A stretch of 37,962 nt of DNA from a bacterium (GTDB lineage: Bacteria > Verrucomicrobiota > Verrucomicrobiia > Limisphaerales > UBA11358). The position numbers and the translations under genes were made by a program. The notes under the pieces were generated by a model. The model was not told the DNA's origin. It worked only from the letters and a program-made list of their open reading frames with translations, and made no database searches. The stretch is taken from the NCBI GenBank assembly GCA_021780375.1, contig JAJXYT010000128.1:1-37962 (forward strand), in the 5' to 3' direction. Shown one piece after another: positions 7,580 through 16,402 of this stretch (positions are counted from its first letter, which is position 1; each line of letters begins with the position of its first letter).

Positions 7580-8998
7580 ATGAAGACTGTGTCCGCTTTG
7601 GGAATCATCGCCGTCCTCGTTTGCCTGGCGGCCGGCCCCGTTTCCGCCGACCTCATCAACGGCTTGGACGGCTACTGGACGTTCGACGAAACGAACGGGG
7701 GAATCCTGCATGACTCCAGCGGTCACGCATTCAATGGAACCCTGGTCAATTACCCCGATGGGCAGGGGAATTGGACATCCGGACTATTCGGGGGTGCATT
7801 GCAATTTGGTGGATATAGCACACATGAATATGTGCGTGTGCCCAACTTTGCCATGCCGACCAATTCCATGACTTTGACCGCCTGGGTCTGGGCCGATGCG
7901 ACTCCGTACTGGGCGACCGTTGCGGCCAATTGGAATGGCACCTGGGGTGCGTTCAACTATTCGACGTTTGGAGGCACGCCCAGTATGAGTTTGTACACCG
8001 CGGATGCCAATGTTCAGGGCGGCATTAACATAGATTACGGGGTGTCTTCGGCCAGACTGTCCGTGAACCAGTGGCATTTCGTGGCGTTTGTGGCCAACAG
8101 CCAGCCCGGTTACGGCCAGCCCGGCAACGTCACGTTCACGCAGGATGGGGTTGCTGCGGGTGGTTTTTGGTATCGCGGACGATTGTTGGCTTCCTCGTCA
8201 CAGTTGAACATCGGCGATGACCCGTCGGACACCAGTCCGGGCCAGGGCAATTGGGATGGCAAGATCGAGGATCTGGCCATCTGGAACCGCGCGTTAAGTA
8301 CCCGGGAATTGGCGACCATCTACCACGCGGGCTTGGCCGGGCAGTCCCTCTTAACGCTGATAACCCCCAGCCTCGGTTGTTCAGGTGCGCAAACGGTGGA
8401 ATGCGGCACACCGGCCACAGTGACGGCCCAGGTCGGTGAACCGGACGGGGCCGCGTTGATGGTGGTTTGGGCGATGGACGGGACGATTGTGCAAACAAAC
8501 ATGATCTCCGCCGGCAACCCGCCCACGACCACCAATGTTTCGTTCACGGCCGAGTTGCCGTTGGGCACAAATCTGGTCGAGATTGCGGCAGCCAACAGCC
8601 TGACCAATACCGCGTATTGTTCGACGACGGTCACGGTGGTGGATACGACTCCGCCAGTGATTGACAGCGCGAGCGTTTCACCCCGCATCCTTTGGCCCCC
8701 GAATCACAAGATGGTGGCCGTTGCGGTCAACGCCGTGGCGAACGATAACTGCGGCGCGGCAACGTGGAAAATTATCGCGGTGCAGAGCAACGAACCGGTC
8801 AATGGAACAGGCGACGGCAATACGGCTCCCGACTGGCAGATTTTAGGAGACCATGGCGTGGCGCTGCGCGCCGAGCGGTCCGGCACCGGCTCAGGCCGGA
8901 TCTATACCATCACCCTGCAGGCGGAAGACGTGGCCGGCAACCTTTCCGCCCCGTACCCGGTCACCGTCACGGTGCCCAAGAGCATGGGGGAACGGTAA
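7580..8998 (+). CDS. Secreted LamG-domain protein with C-terminal HYR-like module
   Basis: This 472-residue protein has a signal peptide (MKTVSALGIIAVLVCLAAGPVSA). Residues about 26-235 are a LamG/concanavalin-A-like domain: GYWTFDE, LHDSSGHAFNGTL, GGALQFGG, MTLTAWVWAD and the closing IEDLAIWNRALSTRE. This fold usually binds carbohydrate or matrix. After a linker, ECGTPA, VVWAMDG, AELPLGTNL, VDTTPPVI, LWPPNHKM, DNCG and SNEPVNG repeat the C-terminal module of the CHRD protein at 2226..3347. The ATG at 7580 opens directly on the signal peptide; the upstream open frame is not protein-like. A strong terminator follows. Confidence 0.87.
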   Translation: MKTVSALGIIAVLVCLAAGPVSADLINGLDGYWTFDETNGGILHDSSGHAFNGTLVNYPDGQGNWTSGLFGGALQFGGYSTHEYVRVPNFAMPTNSMTLTAWVWADATPYWATVAANWNGTWGAFNYSTFGGTPSMSLYTADANVQGGINIDYGVSSARLSVNQWHFVAFVANSQPGYGQPGNVTFTQDGVAAGGFWYRGRLLASSSQLNIGDDPSDTSPGQGNWDGKIEDLAIWNRALSTRELATIYHAGLAGQSLLTLITPSLGCSGAQTVECGTPATVTAQVGEPDGAALMVVWAMDGTIVQTNMISAGNPPTTTNVSFTAELPLGTNLVEIAAANSLTNTAYCSTTVTVVDTTPPVIDSASVSPRILWPPNHKMVAVAVNAVANDNCGAATWKIIAVQSNEPVNGTGDGNTAPDWQILGDHGVALRAERSGTGSGRIYTITLQAEDVAGNLSAPYPVTVTVPKSMGER

Positions 8999-9029
8999 TC
9001 AGGCTTCAGGACGCAAAACAGACTTGCAC

Positions 9030-9056
9030 GGGGGGGCCAGCGGCCCCCTTTTGTTT
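9030..9056 (+). terminator. Intrinsic terminator after the LamG gene
   Basis: GGGGGCC and GGCCCCC form a 7-bp GC stem with an AGC loop, followed at once by TTTTGTTT. It starts 31 bases after the stop at 8998. Confidence 0.85.
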
Positions 9057-9220
9057 CCGGCAACGACGTTCCGCCCGACAGACCCGGGGGCACCCTGCGG
9101 CAGAGGAATGGAAACAGAGTGGATGGAGCAAAGATGCCAAGACGCCAGGGTTTGATGGCAAAACACAGTACCTCCCCCATGTTCATGCGGTGGCAGTGGC
9201 GCCGGCCATGCATTATTATC

Positions 9221-11377
9221 ATGAAGATGTTCCCAAGCAGTTCGAGCCTGGTGAATGGCCGGGATTCCGCAGGTTCAATATTTCGTGCCTTACGTACCGC
9301 GCCGTTGACCCTGGTCTTTGCCGCGATGGTGATGGCCGCTGCGGCGCCGGCGCAATCCACCCGCCCGGGCTGGGGTTCCACGCCTTATCACGACGCGTCC
9401 GGCACGGGCGTCACTTTCCGGGTCTGGGCGCCCAATGCCACCAGTGTCTATGTTCCAGGAACATTTAACAGTTGGTCAACCTCGGCCACGCCGCTGGCGA
9501 AGGAGCTGACCAACGGCGTTTGGAACGGCGTGTGGTCGGCGGACGTGACCAGCGCATCGCCAGGCCAGCAGTACAAGTACTACCTCAGTTACAACGGCAG
9601 CGGCAATTGGAAGCATGATCCCCGGTCGCGCTGGGTGACCGCGGCCGGTTCGGCGTCCGGCGCGAATGACATCATTTACGATCCCACCACTTTCAACTGG
9701 AACGGCGACCATTTCACAGCCCCGGCCTTGAATGACTTGTTCATTTACGAACTGCACATGGGCACGTTTCCGTCCAGTTCAATCCCCAGCCGGTTTGTGG
9801 CCGCGACCAACAAGCTGGATTACCTGAAGAATCTCGGCGTCAATGCCGTTGAGCTCATGCCGATTATGGAGTTCGGCAACAGCGGCAGCAGTTGGGGTTA
9901 CGACCCGGTTCAATTGTTCGCGGCGGACAACACCCAATACGGCGGACCGGATGCGCTCAAGACCTTTGTCCAGGCCTGCCATGCCCGGGGCATCGCCGTG
10001 CTGCTGGATATGGTGCATAACCATTACGGACCGGGTCTCCTGGACATGTGGAACTTCGACGGCTGGGCGGGCGCCAATTCAGTCGGTGGCGGCGGCATTT
10101 ACTTTTTCCAGACCAACGCCAATCTGCAAATCACCGGTTGGGGCGATACCCGGCCCAACGTCAGCAGCAATCAGGTGGCCGGTTTCATTCAGGACAACTT
10201 CGCCCTGTGGCTGGGCGAATGTCACGTGGACGGGTTCCGCTGGGACTCGGTCTATACCCTGACGCACGGCAACGACGGCAGTTACATCCCCGCCGCCGGC
10301 AATCTGGTCAACGCCATCAACGCCATGATTCACGCCAACTACCCCGGCAAAATCAGCATTGCCGAAGACGTGTATAATTACTGGGGTTTCGACAGCTCCT
10401 GGGATACCGGCTACCCGTACACGGTCACGCCGGTGCTGACCAATATGTTGGATGCGAACCGCAACATAAGCACGATTGCCAACGCGGTGCAGAACAACGT
10501 CAGTTACGGCGGCACGGCCAGCCTGTTGCGGGTGGTCTATCTGGAATCGCACGACGTGGTCGGCGATTTGAACGGCGCCACCCACGTCCGGCTGGTCACG
10601 GCCATTGACCCCGTCACGCCCAACAGTTACCGGGCGAGAAAACTTTCCACCCTCGGCGCCGCCGTCACGCTCACGGCGCCGGGCGTGCCGATGATTTTCC
10701 AGGGCCAGGAGATGCTCGAAAACCAGCAGTTCGATTCCGGCCGGAACGTGGATTGGAGCAAGACAAACACGTACAGCTACATCGTCCGGTTCTACCACGA
10801 TCTCATCAGCGCCCGGCGGAATTTGCAGGGATTGACGCCGGGGCTGGAAGGCGACCGGTGCACCATGCTGGCCGTGGACAACGTCAAAAAGCTGATCGCT
10901 TTTAATCGCTGGAGTTCCGCTAATCCGACCCAGAGCGCGGTTGTGGTGGGCAACTTCACCAGTAACACCATCAATAATTACTCCCTGACCTTCCCGTCGG
11001 CCGGCAACTGGTATGTTCAATTGAATAGCGACTCCACCACGTATGGCCCGGACTATGGAAACATCGGCAGTTCGGTGGTAACCGCCAGTGGCAGTCCGGC
11101 CACGGGCAACATCACCCTCGGGCCCTACAGCGCCCTCATCCTGTCGCAGGTTCCATCCATCCCGCCGCTCTCCATCACGCAAACCAACAATGGACTGACG
11201 GTGTCGTGGCCGATCTCGCCGCCGGGCTGGCTGCTGCAAAGCAGTTCCTCCTTGACCGGCGGTCTGCTGGCTTGGAGCCAGGTCCCGGTTTCGCAATACC
11301 AGACCAACGGAACCACCGTCTCCATCAATGTCAGTTCGCCGGCCGATACGGTCTTCTATCGGCTGCAAAAACCATGA
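9221..11377 (+). CDS. Secreted GH13 alpha-glucan enzyme with CBM48-like N-terminal domain
   Basis: This is about 718 residues from the chosen start. After a signal segment ending near APAQS, a CBM48-like domain appears (GVTFRVWAPNATSVYV, GTFNSWS), then YELHMGTF as in branching enzymes and trehalohydrolases. The four GH13 regions are present: DMVHNH, DGFRWDS with nucleophile Asp342, SIAEDVY with acid/base Glu382, and YLESHDVVGD with Asp445. A C-terminal beta domain follows, then a segment resembling secreted glycosidase tails (LSITQTNNGLTVSWP). It probably cleaves or rearranges alpha-1,4/1,6 glucans outside the cytoplasm; exact specificity is unknown. The start is uncertain: the frame is open from 9119, and a GTG at 9251 is also possible. 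Confidence 0.85.
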   Translation: MKMFPSSSSLVNGRDSAGSIFRALRTAPLTLVFAAMVMAAAAPAQSTRPGWGSTPYHDASGTGVTFRVWAPNATSVYVPGTFNSWSTSATPLAKELTNGVWNGVWSADVTSASPGQQYKYYLSYNGSGNWKHDPRSRWVTAAGSASGANDIIYDPTTFNWNGDHFTAPALNDLFIYELHMGTFPSSSIPSRFVAATNKLDYLKNLGVNAVELMPIMEFGNSGSSWGYDPVQLFAADNTQYGGPDALKTFVQACHARGIAVLLDMVHNHYGPGLLDMWNFDGWAGANSVGGGGIYFFQTNANLQITGWGDTRPNVSSNQVAGFIQDNFALWLGECHVDGFRWDSVYTLTHGNDGSYIPAAGNLVNAINAMIHANYPGKISIAEDVYNYWGFDSSWDTGYPYTVTPVLTNMLDANRNISTIANAVQNNVSYGGTASLLRVVYLESHDVVGDLNGATHVRLVTAIDPVTPNSYRARKLSTLGAAVTLTAPGVPMIFQGQEMLENQQFDSGRNVDWSKTNTYSYIVRFYHDLISARRNLQGLTPGLEGDRCTMLAVDNVKKLIAFNRWSSANPTQSAVVVGNFTSNTINNYSLTFPSAGNWYVQLNSDSTTYGPDYGNIGSSVVTASGSPATGNITLGPYSALILSQVPSIPPLSITQTNNGLTVSWPISPPGWLLQSSSSLTGGLLAWSQVPVSQYQTNGTTVSINVSSPADTVFYRLQKP

Positions 11378-11390
11378 GGAACCGGCCGAG

Positions 11391-11418
11391 GCGGGGACGC
11401 GTTGCAGCGCGTTCCCGC
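11391..11418. repeat. Palindromic GC-rich hairpin after the GH13 gene
   Basis: Arms GCGGGGACGCGTTG and CAGCGCGTTCCCGC are inverted, with only two G:T-type mismatches, 13 bases after the GH13 stop. No T-tract follows. It may stabilise the mRNA end or be another REP unit. Confidence 0.55.
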
Positions 11419-11521
11419 TTGGAAGGTTGCTTTGCCCGGGGCGGCTGGCACGTGGGCGGTTTCGGCCATCGTTTTTGATTCGATTGCGGATGCGAGCTGC
11501 GGCATTTTTGTGGTTCTGAAA

Positions 11522-13441
11522 ATGCCTGAAACCGTCAACCACGCGTCGGCCGACGAACGCTATCCCACACGGGAACTCGTTCGCCGGCTGATGGCCCTGG
11601 CCTGGCGGTTTCGCAAGGATTGCCTGTGGTCGCTGGGGTTGAGCGTCGTGTTGCTGCTGCTCGGGATCGTGGGACTCAAGTTGTTGGGCGTGGTGATTGA
11701 CGTGATCCGGCACGCGCTCGATTCGTCGCTGCCGCTGCCGGTGTATCCGTTCGGCTGGCAGCCGCCGGCGGGCTGGACCCCGTTGCGGATTGTCACGGCG
11801 CTGGCGCTGGCCATTGTCGCCCAGGCATTGTTGCGGGCGGCGCTCACTTACGCCTACAACATGGTCACCGCGCGGTTGACGCAGGGGGAAATCGTGCCGG
11901 AACTGCGCGCGCAGCTTTACGCCAAACTGCAACGCCTGAGCTTCAGTTTCTTCGACGTTCACGGTTCCAACTCGATTTTCAACCGGGTGACGGGCGACGT
12001 GCAGAACACGCGGCTGTTCGTGGACGGGGTGCTGTTGCAGGGCGCGACCATGATTCTGACGCTGGCAGCCTACGCGGTTTTCATGTGGCGGATTCAGCCG
12101 GCGCTGACGCTCGCGTGCCTGTGCGTGTCGCTGCCGTTGTGGTGGCTGGCGCATTTTTATTCCGCCCGGCTGCGGCCCGGCTACCTGCGCAACCGTGAAC
12201 TCTCCGACCACATGGTGTTGCTGTTCAGCGAAAGCGTGCGCGGGATGCAGACGGTGAAAGGCTTCGCCGCCGAACCGCACCAGGTCCGGCGGTTTGAGGA
12301 GGCGAACGACACGGTATCGTCGCAGCAGCGGAAAATTTTCCAGGATTTGTCCGTGTTCACGCCCGGCACGCAGATGCTGTCGCAGTTGAGCCTGGTGATT
12401 TTGTTCGCCTACGGCGGCTGGCTGTATGTGCAGGGCAGAATTCCGCTGGGCAGCGGGCTGGTGGTGTTCGCCGGCTTGCTCCAGCAATTCACCGGACAGG
12501 TGGCGACCATTTCCACCATTGCGAACTCGGTACAGCAAAGCCTGGCGGCGGCGCGGCGGGTGTTTGAGGTGATGGACACGCCGCTCGACGTGCAAAACAA
12601 GCCCGGCGCCATGGCCCCGGCGCGGCTCACGGGCCGGATGATTTTCGAAAACGTGACCTTCGGCTATCACCCGGACAAACCGGCGCTGACGGACGTGTCC
12701 TTCGCAGCGAAGCCGGGGCAAATCATCGGCATTTTCGGCATGACGGGCGCGGGCAAGAGCACGTTGCTGGGATTGGTTCCGCGCTTTTATGATCCACAAG
12801 GGGGCCGGATTCTGGCGGACGGACAGGATTTGCGGGACCTCGACCTGGACACGTTCCGGCGGCAGATCGGGATTGTGTACCAGGACAGTTTTCTGTTTTC
12901 GAACACCGTGTCGGCCAACATCGCCTTCGGGCATCCGCACGCAACGATGGAGCAAATTGAGCGCGCGGCGCGGATTGCGTCGGCGCACGAGTTCATCACG
13001 GCGCTGCCGCTGGGGTACGAGACGGTGCTGGGCGAATCGGGCGTGGATTTGTCGGGCGGGCAGCGCCAGCGGCTGGCGCTGGCGCGGGCGTTGTTGCTGC
13101 AACCGCCGATTCTCATCCTGGACGACCCGACGGCGTCGGTGGACGCACGGACGGAGAATGAAATTGTGTCGGCATTGCGTGAAGCGATGGCGGGCCGGAC
13201 GACCTTTGTGGTGTCGAGCCGGCTGAGTTTGCTGCGCCGGGCGGATTTGATTCTGGTGCTCGAGGACGGGCAATTGACGCTGACCGGCACGCACGCGGAA
13301 CTGGTGCGTTGGCCCGGGGCATATCGCGAAACGGCTTTGCTGCAAATCATGGACCTGGATGAAGGGCAAAGTGAAAAAGAAATGGGAACGTCGAACATTC
13401 AACATTCAACTGCGAACACCGAAGTAACGGATCGGAAATGA
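11522..13441 (+). CDS. ABC exporter half-transporter with degenerate ATP site
   Basis: This 639-residue protein has an N-terminal six-helix exporter domain (about 35-330) and a C-terminal nucleotide-binding domain. Walker A is GMTGAGKST (406-414), the Q-loop is Gln454 and the signature LSGGQ (510-514) is intact. The Walker B end reads LILDD, so the catalytic glutamate position is Asp535, and the switch histidine position is Ser566 (VVSSRLS). These changes mark the degenerate subunit of a heterodimeric exporter such as TM287/288 or BmrCD. The start at 11522 opens the folded protein; the frame continues upstream without support. The last ~18 residues (GTSNIQHSTANTEVTDRK) derive from a phrase repeat. 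The stop overlaps the next start as ATGA. Confidence 0.9.
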   Translation: MPETVNHASADERYPTRELVRRLMALAWRFRKDCLWSLGLSVVLLLLGIVGLKLLGVVIDVIRHALDSSLPLPVYPFGWQPPAGWTPLRIVTALALAIVAQALLRAALTYAYNMVTARLTQGEIVPELRAQLYAKLQRLSFSFFDVHGSNSIFNRVTGDVQNTRLFVDGVLLQGATMILTLAAYAVFMWRIQPALTLACLCVSLPLWWLAHFYSARLRPGYLRNRELSDHMVLLFSESVRGMQTVKGFAAEPHQVRRFEEANDTVSSQQRKIFQDLSVFTPGTQMLSQLSLVILFAYGGWLYVQGRIPLGSGLVVFAGLLQQFTGQVATISTIANSVQQSLAAARRVFEVMDTPLDVQNKPGAMAPARLTGRMIFENVTFGYHPDKPALTDVSFAAKPGQIIGIFGMTGAGKSTLLGLVPRFYDPQGGRILADGQDLRDLDLDTFRRQIGIVYQDSFLFSNTVSANIAFGHPHATMEQIERAARIASAHEFITALPLGYETVLGESGVDLSGGQRQRLALARALLLQPPILILDDPTASVDARTENEIVSALREAMAGRTTFVVSSRLSLLRRADLILVLEDGQLTLTGTHAELVRWPGAYRETALLQIMDLDEGQSEKEMGTSNIQHSTANTEVTDRK

Positions 13442-15306
13442 GCGCGCGAACAAACATCAAATCGCCGGTGGATGACGCCACGAAGGACGGCCTTTCCGCG
13501 CGGGAATCGCTCACGTTTTACGATCCGATGGAGGAGCGCGAGGCGGACAAGGCCCCGTTGCAACTGGCGCTCATCCGCCGGATTTTCCGTTACACCAGGC
13601 CTTACGCGGCGAAACGGAACTGGCTTTTCGTTTTGACGTTCACGCGCGGTCTGCAATTGCCGGCGCTGGCGTGGTTGATCGGCCGCACCATCAACGGCCC
13701 GATTGCCGGCCGGGATTTGCCGGGCATTTACTGGTCGGCCGCGGCTTATTTCCTTTTGGCGCTGTTCACCGTGGGGGCATTTCATTTCCGCCAGCGGTTC
13801 GCGCTCGAACTCGGCGAAGCGGTCGTGCATGACATGCGGTCGGATTTGTTCGCCAAACTGATGACGATGCCGATGTCGTTTTTCAACCAGACCAAGTTCG
13901 GACGCATCATCAGCCGGTTGACCTCGGATATTGACAGTGTCCGGGCCGGGGTGCAGGACGTCGCGTTTGTGCTGGTGGTGCAATGCCTGCAAATGGCGGG
14001 TTCGGCGGCGCTCATGGCGTGGTATAACTGGAAACTCTTGTCCCTGATGCTCCTGATGGCGCCGGTCATCTGGGTGGTGAACGAAAGATATCGCAGCGAA
14101 ATGAGCCGCCGCCTGCGGATGGTGCAGCAATCGTGGAGCCGGGTCGCGTCCACGCTGGCCGAGTCGGTGAGCGGCATCCGGGTGACGCAGGCGTTTGTGC
14201 GGCAGGACATCAACGCCGGCTTTTTCCGCAAATTAATCAACGTGCACGGCGAGAACAACGTCGGCGTGGCCCAGGCCTCGGCGGTGTTCGTGCCGTTGCT
14301 GCAATTGAAAAGCCAGTTGTTCCTCGGGGCGATGGCGTTGTTGAGCGCGTATGGGGCGTTGAGCTGGCACGGCTGGCTGCACATGGAGGTGGGCGACCTG
14401 GTGATGTTCTTTTTCCTCGCCAATCTGTTCTTCGACCCGGTGCAGGTCATCGGCAATCAATTAAACCAGGCCTTGATGGCGATGGCCGGCGCGGAACGGT
14501 TGTACCGGATGCTGGATCAGAAACCTGAATGGCAGGACGCGGCGGACGCGAAACCGTTGCCGGCCATCCAGGGCCGGGTGGAGTTTCAGGCGGTGCAATT
14601 TGAGTATCAACCGGGCCGGCCGGTGCTGCGGGACATTTCCTTCACCATCGAGCCGGGGCAGACCGTGGCGCTGGTGGGTCACACCGGCAGCGGCAAGACG
14701 ACCCTGGTGGCGTTGTTGCAGAAATTTTATCTGCCGTCGGGTGGACGGGTGCGGGTGGACGGCATGGATTTGAACACGGTCACCAGCGATTCATTGCGTT
14801 CGCAGATGGGCAGTGTGCAGCAGAACAATTTCCTGTTCTCCGGCACGGTGCTGGACAACATCCGGTTCGCCCGGCCCGGCGCAACGGAAGCCGGCGTGCG
14901 GGCGACACTGGCAGTCCTGGACTGCGCCGATCTCATTGACGCGCTCCCGCAGGGATTGCATTCACCGGTGGCCGAGCGCGGCGCGGCACTGTCGTTCGGC
15001 CAGCGGCAACTGGTGTGTTTCGCGCGGGCGATGCTGGCCAACCCGCGCATTGTGGTGCTCGACGAGGCGACCAGTGCGATTGACACCGTCACCGAAGCGC
15101 GGTTGCAGCGGGCGTTGGAAATTTTGCTGCGCGGCCGGACGGCGTTTGTGGTGGCGCACCGCCTGAGCACCATCCGCAAGGCCGATCTGGTGCTGGTGGT
15201 GGACCAAGGCCGGATTGTCGAGCGCGGCACCCATGAAAGTTTGTTGCGGCAGGAAGGCGTTTACGCCCGGCTGCATCGGGAATTCGTCAGCGCCCGGCCG
15301 GAGTAA
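13438..15306 (+). CDS. ABC exporter half-transporter, catalytic partner
   Basis: This 622-residue protein has six membrane helices in about 55-345 and a C-terminal ATPase domain. Walker A is GHTGSGKTT (414-422), Walker B IVVLDE has catalytic Glu543, and the switch is His574 in VVAHRLS. The signature motif is LSFGQ (518-522) instead of LSGGQ. That deviation belongs to the same composite site in which the upstream subunit lost its Glu and His. The two proteins therefore fit one heterodimer with one working and one degenerate site. The start overlaps the upstream stop by ATGA, so translation is probably coupled. Substrate unknown; lipids or drugs are typical. Confidence 0.92.
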   Translation: MSARTNIKSPVDDATKDGLSARESLTFYDPMEEREADKAPLQLALIRRIFRYTRPYAAKRNWLFVLTFTRGLQLPALAWLIGRTINGPIAGRDLPGIYWSAAAYFLLALFTVGAFHFRQRFALELGEAVVHDMRSDLFAKLMTMPMSFFNQTKFGRIISRLTSDIDSVRAGVQDVAFVLVVQCLQMAGSAALMAWYNWKLLSLMLLMAPVIWVVNERYRSEMSRRLRMVQQSWSRVASTLAESVSGIRVTQAFVRQDINAGFFRKLINVHGENNVGVAQASAVFVPLLQLKSQLFLGAMALLSAYGALSWHGWLHMEVGDLVMFFFLANLFFDPVQVIGNQLNQALMAMAGAERLYRMLDQKPEWQDAADAKPLPAIQGRVEFQAVQFEYQPGRPVLRDISFTIEPGQTVALVGHTGSGKTTLVALLQKFYLPSGGRVRVDGMDLNTVTSDSLRSQMGSVQQNNFLFSGTVLDNIRFARPGATEAGVRATLAVLDCADLIDALPQGLHSPVAERGAALSFGQRQLVCFARAMLANPRIVVLDEATSAIDTVTEARLQRALEILLRGRTAFVVAHRLSTIRKADLVLVVDQGRIVERGTHESLLRQEGVYARLHREFVSARPE

Positions 15307-15333
15307 CGAGGTAGCGGCGCTCGGCGTACGCCC

Positions 15334-15360
15334 GAAAAAACGGCGGTCATAGACCGCCGC
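15334..15360 (-). terminator. Intrinsic terminator of the Gly/Trp/His-rich gene
   Basis: On the minus strand, GCGGCGGTC, a TAT loop and GACCGCCG form a stem followed by TTTTTTC. It lies 39 bases beyond the stop of the gene at 15399..16133. Confidence 0.75.
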
Positions 15361-15398
15361 AACAATGTGGGATAAACGTTTTCAGTGGCCCAGCATCG

Positions 15399-16133
15399 TC
15401 AATGATGCCAGCCGCCGCTGCCATGCCAGCCGCCGCCGCCATGCCAGCCGCCGCCGCCATGCCAGCCGCCGTGGAAATTATCGCGGTCCACGTGCCAGCC
15501 GCCACGATAGCCACCCCGATAACCTCCCCATCCGCCGCCCCAACCAAAGGAAACTGACAACGCAGGGTAGGACCAATAATTGCCGTAATACGGATAATAG
15601 CCGTAATAGGATGGGCTGCGGGAATAAAGCCAGTTGTTGTAATAATAGGTTTGCGTATCCGGAACGACATACACCGTCGAGGTCGGAACCGTTTGCACAT
15701 AAGTCACCGTCGGCGGCGCCGTGGCGGTTGAAGTCTGGGTGCTGTACGCGCCCGAATTGTCCGACGCTGAAGTCGTCGCGGTGGGCATGGTCTGGGCCGA
15801 TTGCGAACGCTGATTCAGCATGGTGTTGATAACGGTATCGGAGACACCTTGCTGCCGCAGATAAATGATTTGGGCGGCGTTCAGCCCGTAATTGTTTCCG
15901 GAGTTCTGGATGTAATTAACGATGACACTGTCGCCGACTTTCGCCTGCGAAAGCTGTAAAACCTCCGGCACCCCGTAGGACAACTGCGGCGCAGCCGGGC
16001 TGGCGGCCGCCGTTTGGGCGGTGGTGGCAGTGGTGGTTGTGGAATCTTGCGCCACGGCACGGCCCGTCGCCAGAGCCAGCGCCGCCAGGGTCACGATGGT
16101 CAGTGGCAGCCTTTGAAAGTTTCGAGTTTTCAT
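15399..16133 (-). CDS. Exported protein with Gly/Trp/His-rich tail
   Basis: This 244-residue protein has a signal peptide (residues 1-29, ending AVAQ). A Thr/Ala-rich linker is followed by a helical domain of about 55 residues beginning SYGVPEVLQLSQAKVGD and ending VINTMLNQR, apparently a helix-turn-helix-like extracellular module. Then come Tyr-rich stretches (YYYNNWLY, YYGYYPYYGNYW) and a C-terminus of tandem HGGWHGGG units ending GWHH. The DNA under the tail consists of four 18-bp units (15403..15474). The ATG at 16133 was chosen because it opens on the signal peptide. The tail could bind metal through its histidines or act as a surface adhesive; that is inference. Confidence 0.75.
   Translation of the reverse strand: MKTRNFQRLPLTIVTLAALALATGRAVAQDSTTTTATTAQTAAASPAAPQLSYGVPEVLQLSQAKVGDSVIVNYIQNSGNNYGLNAAQIIYLRQQGVSDTVINTMLNQRSQSAQTMPTATTSASDNSGAYSTQTSTATAPPTVTYVQTVPTSTVYVVPDTQTYYYNNWLYSRSPSYYGYYPYYGNYWSYPALSVSFGWGGGWGGYRGGYRGGWHVDRDNFHGGWHGGGGWHGGGGWHGSGGWHH
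15403..15474. repeat. Four 18-bp tandem repeats coding the C-terminal tail
   Basis: Units of CCATGCCAGCCGCCGCCG (plus strand) occur at 15403, 15421, 15439 and 15457. The middle two are identical and the outer two differ by two or three bases. On the minus strand they encode the hexapeptide GGGWHG-type repeat. Such arrays change copy number by slippage. Confidence 0.8.
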
Positions 16134-16299
16134 AGAATTGACACCTATTCGGTTCAACACCGCAAGGTGGTACGAGTTGCCCGGCCTGTCAAATGCATCC
16201 GGTGAACCGGTTAAGGCACAAAACAATTAAAGAACCGGGAATTTTTGTCCGCCCAGACCCGGAAAACGCCAAGGTTCCAGCCGCGAAATAAACCAAACC

Positions 16300-16350
16300 T
16301 GCGAAAGAGGTTTTATTGAAAACGTTCGCGTATTTGGCGTGGTTCGCGGT
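16300..16350. repeat. Phrase-type repeat between mazG and the exported-protein gene
   Basis: Reworded segments of TTCGCGTATTTGGCGTGG and TTCGCGGTTTGAAG follow one another. There is no coding potential. The remaining bases of the 16134..16402 gap show nothing further. Confidence 0.35.
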
Positions 16351-16402
16351 TTGAAGAATTCTTCATCGCTTGGTGCCCGTGGCGCCCTGGCGGTATCCCG
16401 AA

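Noticed and set aside
10079-13405. Antisense open frame of over 1100 codons across the GH13 and ABC genes
   Set aside because: Its sequence is rich in Arg, Gln, His and Pro without domains, and the opposite strand carries clear GH13 and ABC motifs. It arises from high GC at third codon positions. The same applies to long antisense frames at 22653..24083, 24093..25301 and 32694..34535.
15403-15474. CRISPR-like array
   Set aside because: The 18-bp units are directly adjacent with no spacers and lie in frame within a coding sequence.
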